Shown: one piece after another, positions 60,501-64,000 of the stretch
Layout: every line of letters begins with the position of its first letter
Numbering within the stretch: position 1 is the first letter of the stretch
NCBI GenBank assembly: GCA_014706295.1
Contig: JACSVZ010000022.1
Span: 5,722,830-5,786,829 of the forward strand
DNA: 64,000 nucleotides
Direction: 5' to 3'
Origin: Lycocorax pyrrhopterus obiensis
Lineage: Eukaryota > Chordata > Aves > Passeriformes > Paradisaeidae
Notes under the pieces: model-generated
Databases searched by the model: none
What the model was told of the DNA's origin: nothing
The model's input: only the letters and a program-made list of their open reading frames with translations
Made by a program: the position numbers and the translations under genes

Positions 60501-60509
60501 GAGGAGTAA
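27378..60509 (+). CDS. TRPC4AP: TRPC4AP (TRUSS), TRPC4-associated protein and CUL4-DDB1 substrate receptor (19 coding exons)
   Basis: Nineteen exons with GT-AG borders join into a 774-residue frame from ATG 27378 (context GCCATGG) to TAA 60507-60509. I recall 797 residues and 19 exons for human. Family knowledge: the protein is a substrate receptor of CUL4-DDB1 ubiquitin ligases, implicated in MYC turnover and recognition of C-terminal degrons. It also scaffolds TNFR1 signalling to NF-kappaB and binds TRPC4. It is cytosolic; I see no signal peptide or clear membrane anchor. Much of the chain matches the single TRPC4AP family domain (DUF3689), for example EISPLLSMEAM, KKTFLQTATLIEDILGVKK, SFLQELEEWYTWLDNALVLD and RGLLTRLLQVMKKEPAESSF, and the tail is YMDIDRDFSEE. 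The shorter length comes from the low-complexity N-terminus and a shorter linker at the exon 8-9 join. Identification is very secure; individual roles are inferred from mammalian orthologues. Confidence 0.97.
29075..29347 (+). repeat. CR1 LINE 3' region in TRPC4AP intron 1
   Basis: A sense CR1 from GAGCATGGGGTGACAGTAAA to CACCCATTCTGTGATTCC. Confidence 0.93.
30168..30596 (+). repeat. longest CR1 LINE fragment, in TRPC4AP intron 1
   Basis: A sense CR1 of about 430 bp starts AGAGAAGGGCAACAGAGCTG, includes GGCTCAGCCTGGAGAAAAGG and ends AATCCAAATGATTCTGTGAT. Confidence 0.94.
33737..33968 (+). repeat. CR1 LINE 3' region in TRPC4AP intron 1
   Basis: A sense CR1 of the GGATATCAGGGAAAGGTTCT subtype, ending near AAGATTCTGTG. 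Confidence 0.92.
36503..36735 (+). repeat. CR1 LINE 3' region in TRPC4AP intron 1
   Basis: A sense CR1 of the same subtype as the copies at 6.6 and 33.7 kb, very similar to both, which suggests related insertions. Confidence 0.92.
37825..37953 (+). CDS. TRPC4AP: TRPC4AP coding exon 2
   Basis: Residues 43-85 include ITEALLKERDKQAKWNGIP and SQCQSILK, matching TRPC4AP. The exon has phase 0 at both ends. Confidence 0.96.
38210..38326 (+). CDS. TRPC4AP: TRPC4AP coding exon 3
   Basis: Residues 86-124 begin EISPLLSMEAMVYVTEDRK and end FDLFGGVD. The donor is GTAAGT. Confidence 0.96.
38327..40850 (+). other. TRPC4AP intron 3
   Basis: This AT-rich intron of 2.5 kb has no recognised repeat or exon. 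Confidence 0.6.
40851..40908 (+). CDS. TRPC4AP: TRPC4AP coding exon 4
   Basis: This 58-bp exon encodes LLVEILMRPT and then a divergent Lys-rich stretch (residues 125-144). The donor is GTAAGT. Confidence 0.94.
41885..41940 (+). CDS. TRPC4AP: TRPC4AP coding exon 5
   Basis: This 56-bp exon encodes ISDDLIKDCLSILYNTCIC (residues 144-162). The donor is GTAAGT. Confidence 0.95.
41941..43477 (+). other. TRPC4AP intron 5
   Basis: I see no exon, RNA gene or named repeat in this 1.5-kb intron. Confidence 0.6.
43478..43606 (+). CDS. TRPC4AP: TRPC4AP coding exon 6
   Basis: Residues 163-205 include TEGVTRRLAERNDFV and KKTFLQTATLIEDILGVKK. The donor GTTCGT is weak, but the frame and family sequence require it. 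Confidence 0.95.
44737..44938 (+). CDS. TRPC4AP: TRPC4AP coding exon 7
   Basis: Residues 206-273 include EMIQLDDIPNLASLVSSFD, QQQLANFCRILAVTISELD and DDKHTLLAKNAQQKK. The donor is GTAATT. Confidence 0.96.
44939..46450 (+). other. TRPC4AP intron 7
   Basis: The intron ends in a pure T tract of about 19 bases before the exon 8 acceptor. Nothing else is recognised. Confidence 0.6.
46451..46639 (+). CDS. TRPC4AP: TRPC4AP coding exon 8
   Basis: Residues 273-336 include IPGFIERLCKLATRKVSE and SFLQELEEWYTWLDNALVLD. A long T tract precedes the acceptor. The donor is GTACCT. Confidence 0.96.
47695..47837 (+). CDS. TRPC4AP: TRPC4AP coding exon 9
   Basis: Residues 336-383 include TRTQLPQSMKIMHEIMYKLE and LYVLCVLLMGRQRNQ. 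The Ser/Glu-rich linker at its start is about eight residues shorter than the long human form and resembles the shorter human isoform as I recall it. Confidence 0.96.
48762..48922 (+). repeat. CR1 LINE 3' fragment in TRPC4AP intron 9
   Basis: A sense CR1 with TCCCATCCGTGGAAGTGTTC, AAGGTGTCCCTGCCCATGGC and the diverged end GATTTTGTGATTTT. Confidence 0.88.
49541..49642. repeat. G/T-only low-complexity tract in TRPC4AP intron 9
   Basis: About 100 bp of runs such as GTTGTTGTTTGGTTGG and TTTTTTGTTTGGTTTTG, with very few A or C. Confidence 0.9.
51999..52130 (+). CDS. TRPC4AP: TRPC4AP coding exon 10
   Basis: Residues 384-427 include VHKMIAEFRLIPGLNNLFDK and HGHNQNCDCSP. The donor is GTGAGG. Confidence 0.96.
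52453..52475. repeat. poly(G) homopolymer of 23 in TRPC4AP intron 10
   Basis: An uninterrupted run of 23 G on the plus strand, preceded by TTTTTAA and followed by TTGGGTTTTG. Such a run can form a G-quadruplex, and its true length is easily mis-read by sequencing. Confidence 0.95.
52797..52855 (+). CDS. TRPC4AP: TRPC4AP coding exon 11
   Basis: This 59-bp exon encodes DITLKIQFLRLLQSFSDHH plus a split Glu codon. The acceptor is TTTTAG and the donor GTGAGT. Confidence 0.95.
52856..54843 (+). other. TRPC4AP intron 11
   Basis: No repeat or exon is recognised in this 2-kb intron. Confidence 0.6.
54844..54945 (+). CDS. TRPC4AP: TRPC4AP coding exon 12
   Basis: Residues 447-481 read NKYLLLNSQELNELSAISHK and on to VDAVVNTD. 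The acceptor is TTTAG and the donor GTGAGG. Confidence 0.95.
54946..56302 (+). other. TRPC4AP intron 12
   Basis: This AT-rich intron has no recognised feature. Confidence 0.6.
56303..56386 (+). CDS. TRPC4AP: TRPC4AP coding exon 13
   Basis: Residues 481-509 read SLVCDGKRGLLTRLLQVMKK then EPAESSF. The donor is GTGGGT. Confidence 0.95.
56686..56776 (+). CDS. TRPC4AP: TRPC4AP coding exon 14
   Basis: Residues 509-539 read FWQARAVESFLRGTTSYADQ then MFLLKRGLLE. The donor is GTAAAT. Confidence 0.96.
57290..57430 (+). CDS. TRPC4AP: TRPC4AP coding exon 15
   Basis: Residues 540-586 include HILYCIVDSECKSRDVLQSY and FDLLGELMKFNIDAFKRFNK. The donor is GTAAAT. Confidence 0.96.
57431..58551 (+). other. 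TRPC4AP intron 15
   Basis: No repeat or exon is recognised. Confidence 0.6.
58552..58660 (+). CDS. TRPC4AP: TRPC4AP coding exon 16
   Basis: Residues 587-623 include FQIFLNQINSSLVDSNMLVR and LSLDRFENQ. The acceptor after GTTCAG was chosen over the later CAG in TTCCAG because it restores the family's FQ. Confidence 0.95.
58860..58972 (+). CDS. TRPC4AP: TRPC4AP coding exon 17
   Basis: Residues 623-660 include VAEVLSECRLLSYMSQ and MSFLFRLINIIHVQTLTQ. The donor is GTAAGG. Confidence 0.96.
59204..59410 (+). CDS. TRPC4AP: TRPC4AP coding exon 18
   Basis: Residues 661-729 include ENVSCLNTSLVILMLARRKE and YPGFILNNFHSLLRFWQQHY. The donor is GTATGT. Confidence 0.96.
59411..60371 (+). other. TRPC4AP intron 18
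   Basis: This G-rich intron has no recognised feature. Confidence 0.6.
60372..60509 (+). CDS. TRPC4AP: TRPC4AP terminal coding exon 19
   Basis: Residues 730-774 begin SSCISFSYWKE-like (here SSCISFTYWKE) and end YMDIDRDFSEE, with TAA at 60507-60509. Confidence 0.96.
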   Translation, partial: SSCISFTYWKETVSILLSPDRTSPCAIVSYIDEAYMDIDRDFSEE

Positions 60510-61506
60510 TTCCCGCCTCCGGCTTCTGACGGACAGCTCGGAGGGTCCCTCGCGCCCGGGGGTTTTCAGGGATACGCTGTGTAGTGTGTGTGTGCAGCTC
60601 GGAGCCGCGGAGCGTCGTCCCACCCCAACCCTGCCGGCCCCCAGCTCTGACCTCTGAGACTCGGACAGCTCTCTGGGCAACACATTCAGGGATGTATCTT
60701 CCAGTTATTCTGGGATAAAAATAATCACCTGCAAAAACCAGCCTGTATTATTTTTTTCCTCCCTCCCAGTCCGGCGGGGCTGGCAGAAGGGGTTTTGTTG
60801 ACATGAGGGTTCTCTGTATGTGCCGATTGAGGTGTGGCTCTCTCAGGGCTGCCGGGACGAGCAAGTCGAAAAGCACAGCAATTGCCCTCCAAGTGTGAGG
60901 TCCAAGGAGCCAGTCTGAGCGGGACCCCGCCACCAGCCACGTGCAAAGCCACCACGAGGACTCCCTGCAGGTGTAACTCTTCCGCTGGGCTGAGGAATCG
61001 GGGCTTTGGGGTTGGTTAGAGCATGAGTGTGTGTGCGTGTGTGTGCTTTTAATTCCTGAGAGCCCCAGCTCCAGTCACCTCTTTACCATCTCCTTTTGGA
61101 TCGTTTGGTACTAAATCTACCTGCGCATTAGGAGAGAACCTCTGCTCCTGCTGTCCTTCCTGCAGATCCTTCCCATCCGGAGGCGTTTCGCAGTGCTGGA
61201 GAACAGAGACATTTCAGCAGTGGTGGAATTGCAACAGGGGTTGGCTTTTTCACGGAGCACTAGCATTAAAATGTACTAATTTTTTAAACTTGCGGCTTGT
61301 CCCTTCTTGGGTAACTAACCTGGTTTTAAAATCCTTTTCAGGACCATTGCTCTTGATGTTAACCTGCTATGCCTGGAAGTCTTATGTCAGTCTCTGCTTT
61401 CAGTCCTTAATATCAACACACACATTAATCTTGAAGTGCAATATTTACTGGAGATGTCCGTTTTTTTTCCTGGATCTGTTTTAATCAGAATGTGTTAAAT
61501 GCTGGG

Positions 61507-61512
61507 AATAAA
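61507..61512 (+). terminator. candidate TRPC4AP poly(A) signal (AATAAA)
   Basis: AATAAA lies about 1 kb after the stop and is followed by T/G-rich TTTGTAGGATATGTTGGG. A weaker ATTAAA is at 61264-61269. Confidence 0.55.
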
Positions 61513-62270
61513 CACTCCTGGTTGAAAGTAACTTTGTAGGATATGTTGGGAAAGGGGGAATTGGGTTTTGGCAGTCCTGATTGCCAAACCTGCACCTGCC
61601 CTGCCTGCTCACCAACACCACGTTGCTCCAACACATTCAGATACCCAGGAATGAGATACACTACACTTAAGCCACTACATTTAAGTCAAAAACATGTCTT
61701 GCAGCTACAGCTAAAAGAAACCAGTTTTGAAACATCAGAATTTTTTTAACATTTTCTAATTTATTTGATGAGATGACTTCAGCTCTGTCCAGGCTCCGAA
61801 GGGGTGAGGATGTCCCAGAGCTGCAGCCTTTTGTCTCTTGTTGTTGCCAGCAGCATGAAACCCACCCTGAGGCTCCCTGTGCTGGGGCTGGAGGAGTGAA
61901 GGAGACTCCAGTCCCAGAGGCAGGACTTGTCTCTGAACATCTCCTTCTCCTTTCTCTTCTCCCACACCTCAGTGTCCTGCTGTGGGCTCACAGGGTGGTC
62001 AGAGCTGCTGAGCTTGTGCATAAAGCTGGAGCCTTGCAGGAGCTCCTGGGGATCCCAGCGTCCCTCCCTGGGAGCTGCAGCCTGCTCTGGTGAGGGTACC
62101 CTGGGGAGCTTCTTCGCCGTGGCAGCTTCACCTCTTCTCACCAGCTCACCCCCACCCTACCCCTCCCTCCCCTCAGCTCATTTCTTTCTCATCTACTTTT
62201 TTTTGTTCTTGGGTATTTGTGTTTTTGGTGTATCTTTGCTGCTTCTTAACTGTAATAGATGTACACTTAA

Positions 62271-62276
62271 AATAAA
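62271..62276 (+). terminator. candidate distal poly(A) signal (AATAAA)
   Basis: AATAAA lies in an AT-rich tract with ATTAAA at 62285-62290 and T-rich DNA upstream. It looks like the end of a long 3' UTR. Confidence 0.45.
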
Positions 62277-62850
62277 TGCTTCAAATTAAAAGGCTTTTAA
62301 GTTAAGGGATGCCTTTTCCATAGTGTAGTTAATCGGTGCATCCACTGATTGCTGCTATAACCCTGCAGTCTCACTCCCCTCTGTATTTTAAAGACAGTTT
62401 GGGGCCCAGCTGCCTCTGGCCTTGCCCATGGGCCTGGGGGAAGCTGAGCTGAGCTCACGCCACCCCTGGAGGTCCTCCCAGGCCTGGGAGCACAGGCTGG
62501 GCTTTGCTTTGGGCTGATTCGGCAGAGAAGGGCACAGGGAACAAAGCCCCGGCAGCTCCTCCAGGGGTGGAGCGTGCTGGGCTCCAGGGAAAAGGCTCTG
62601 CCCCAGAGCACAGAGGGTCACAGGCAAATCCCAGCTGGGGCCACATTCCTTTGGGATGTCTGTCCATGCCAGATGCCTCAAGAATCTCATGGTGAGAGGG
62701 ACCAGACCCATGGAGGTGGCAGCGGGCTCTGTGCTGGGATGGGAGGGAGCTGGGACCCCTGGCACTAACAAATACCTCTGGAAGTCTGCACTGTCCCCGT
62801 GGATTGCTGAGGTTTGTGCTGCCCTGATTAATGCCAATTTGCTAACTGCA

Positions 62851-62856
62851 AATAAA
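62851..62856 (+). terminator. candidate most distal poly(A) signal (AATAAA)
   Basis: AATAAA is followed by two ATTAAA-type sequences within 25 bases. Its use by TRPC4AP is not shown. Confidence 0.35.
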
Positions 62857-63245
62857 CATTAAATGGAAACTATTAAAGAAATCTATTTTAAAGAAATGCG
62901 TGGAGATGTCTTTCTTTGTAGTGCCTTTGCCAAAGCCATAACCCCCTCCAGGGCTGCACTGGGGGGCTTTATTGTCCTCAGGAGTAGTGGCTGAGGTCTG
63001 TCCTGCCTCATGCCTCTGCTCTGGTCCCCTGCAGCTGAGAGATGTGTTTTGGTGGGGAGGGATGAGGAAAGGGCTCTTTTCCCAAAACCCATCCCACACC
63101 AGGGCCATAGAGATGGGAGAGGGAGGACTGGGCTTCTCTCCTGCCTGTGCCTCCCTGTGAAAATGTTCCCCAAGACTCGAGGAGCAGAGGCCAAGGCCCC
63201 AGTTACCCTGTGACACACAAGACAGCCAGTCCTGGCAGATCTACG

Positions 63246-63251
63246 TTTATT
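63246..63251 (-). terminator. MYH7B poly(A) signal (AATAAA on the minus strand)
   Basis: AATAAA on the minus strand lies about 92 bp after the inferred MYH7B stop, giving the short 3' UTR usual for sarcomeric myosins. A second minus-strand AATAAA is at 62968-62973. Confidence 0.7.
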
Positions 63252-63342
63252 CATGCAGTGCAAAGCTGACAGTGACTGTTGCAGCCACTTGCCTCCAACC
63301 TACAGCAGCAGCTGGGACAGGGCAGGGCAGGCAGCCGGGCTC

Positions 63343-63348
63343 CTAATG
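63343..63348 (-). CDS. MYH7B: MYH7B terminal coding exon (His-stop)
   Basis: A pyrimidine-rich acceptor (minus-strand GGGATTTCTTCCAG) is followed at once by CAT TAG. The protein would end TISKH, against GPKHKE in human MYH7B as I recall it. The intron position after Lys and the conserved His support the call. A different acceptor cannot be excluded. Confidence 0.65.
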   Translation of the reverse strand, partial: H

Positions 63349-64000
63349 CTGGAAGAAATCCCAAGAGGGCTTTGGTGAGAGCTGGGGGCTGGAGGCAGGG
63401 AGCGCTCAGCCACCCTTCAGCTCCCAGCATCAGTGGGAGGCGAGGCGGCAGTGCCACAGCAGGGTGGGACTGTGGCTGTGTGGTCATTGCCCCAGCTCCA
63501 GGGCTGGCAGGAGCCCCTGCCCACCTCCCCATGCTCCCAGCCAGGAGTGCCTACCTTGGAGATGGTGACGTCCCTGGTGCGTGCGCGCAGTTTGTTGACC
63601 TGGGTCTCGGCGATGTCGGCGCGTTCCTCGGCGTCGTCCAGCTCGTGCTGCACCTTGCGGTACTTCACCAGGTTGGAGTTGGCCTGCTGCTCCTGGGCAG
63701 GGAGAGGGGAGAGGGGGGTGCATGGGGCACAGGGGACGGCGGGCTCCGAGCTCCCCACATTGCTCTCATGGCCCCTGGCAGCCATGGCAGGCAGTCCCAG
63801 GGAGGGACAGCCCTGGCCCCTGTCCCAGAGCAGTGATGGGCACTTACTGCCTCCTCAAACTGGCGCTTGTAGCTCTTGACCTTGCTCTGCAGCTTGTCAA
63901 TCAGGTCCTGCATCCGAGCCAGGTTCTTCCGGTCTTCCTCAGCCTGCAAGTGCCCCAGCCCCCTTAGTCAGACCCCAGCAGCCCCTCACCTTTATCGGAG
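63343..64000 (-). CDS. MYH7B: MYH7B, myosin heavy chain 7B, C-terminal part (3 exons, runs off the window)
   Basis: Three minus-strand exons (63848-63943, 63555-63692, 63343-63348) encode the last 79 residues of a sarcomeric class II myosin heavy chain. They are phase 0 with GT-AG borders. The sequence is the end of the alpha-helical coiled-coil rod, which assembles into thick filaments: [20 protein letters not shown], then [20 protein letters not shown] and KLRARTRD. Skeletal and cardiac paralogues share this rod. The choice of MYH7B rests on RMQDL...[19 protein letters not shown] residues and on the position next to TRPC4AP. The head, neck and most of the rod lie beyond 64000, as would the mammalian miR-499 intron. 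The acceptor at 63349-63350 places only His before TAG. Confidence 0.88.
63555..63692 (-). CDS. MYH7B: MYH7B penultimate coding exon
   Basis: This 138-bp exon (46 codons) begins [20 protein letters not shown] and ends RTRDVTISK, with donor GTAGGC. It is the end of the rod assembly region. Confidence 0.93.
63848..63943 (-). CDS. MYH7B: MYH7B exon, third from the end
   Basis: This 96-bp exon (32 codons) encodes [20 protein letters not shown] and then [12 protein letters not shown]. On the minus strand its acceptor is ACTTGCAG and its donor GTAAGT. Confidence 0.93.

Larger units (their letters stand above)
60510..62875 (+). other. TRPC4AP 3' UTR region
   Basis: No coding exon is recognised. 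The first about 1 kb most likely is 3' UTR, and alternative poly(A) signals extend the possible UTR to about 62.87 kb. A short GT run is at about 61027-61046. The DNA from 61.75 to 62.2 kb and from 62.4 to 62.8 kb is GC-rich and unassigned. Confidence 0.6.

Noticed and set aside
63960..64000. A further MYH7B exon ending with a donor near 63990
   Set aside because: The minus-strand CCGATAAAG|GTGAGG looks like a donor, but the frame does not give the expected TYQ-type sequence before AEEDRKN.
63343..64000. miR-499, hosted by MYH7B in mammals
   Set aside because: Its intron lies far upstream in the gene, outside this window.

Overview
The window reads as nuclear DNA of a bird. It carries many truncated CR1 retroposon 3' ends in both orientations, the typical interspersed repeat of bird genomes. 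It also has intron-split vertebrate genes with compact introns and CpG-rich promoters. The CR1 3' ends look like those of neoavian birds, possibly songbirds, but I cannot name a species.

Three vertebrate genes are supported at exon level, in the order EDEM2 (+), TRPC4AP (+), MYH7B (-). As I recall it, this is the mirror image of the human chromosome 20q11 order MYH7B-TRPC4AP-EDEM2, so local synteny is conserved. EDEM2 (about 16.48-24.91 kb, 11 coding exons, 572 or 579 residues) encodes the ER mannosidase-like protein that starts glycoprotein ER-associated degradation. TRPC4AP/TRUSS (27.38-60.51 kb, 19 coding exons, 774 residues) encodes a CUL4-DDB1 ubiquitin-ligase substrate receptor and TRPC4/TNFR1 scaffold. 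The right edge holds the last three coding exons of the sarcomeric myosin heavy chain gene MYH7B on the minus strand. All splice junctions listed use GT-AG and keep frame.

Layout: 1-15.9 kb is gene-poor upstream DNA with CR1 fragments, a tandemly expanded CR1, a 19-bp minisatellite, a probable LTR remnant and some AT-rich tracts with GATA-like sites that may be regulatory. 15.95-16.7 kb is the EDEM2 CpG island. 24.9-27.1 kb is the EDEM2 3' region and a short intergenic spacer. 27.1-27.9 kb is the TRPC4AP CpG island. TRPC4AP intron 1 is about 10.3 kb and holds four CR1 copies. After TRPC4AP there are several candidate poly(A) signals, and it converges tail-to-tail on MYH7B.

EDEM2 and TRPC4AP both belong to protein quality control or degradation, but nothing here shows co-regulation. 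I see no undescribed system. The notable points are local: a one-residue terminal exon in MYH7B, a 23-G homopolymer, similar 3x20-bp arrays upstream of both promoters, a CR1 with two internal tandem expansions, and an unexplained minus-strand ORF with a hydrophobic segment.
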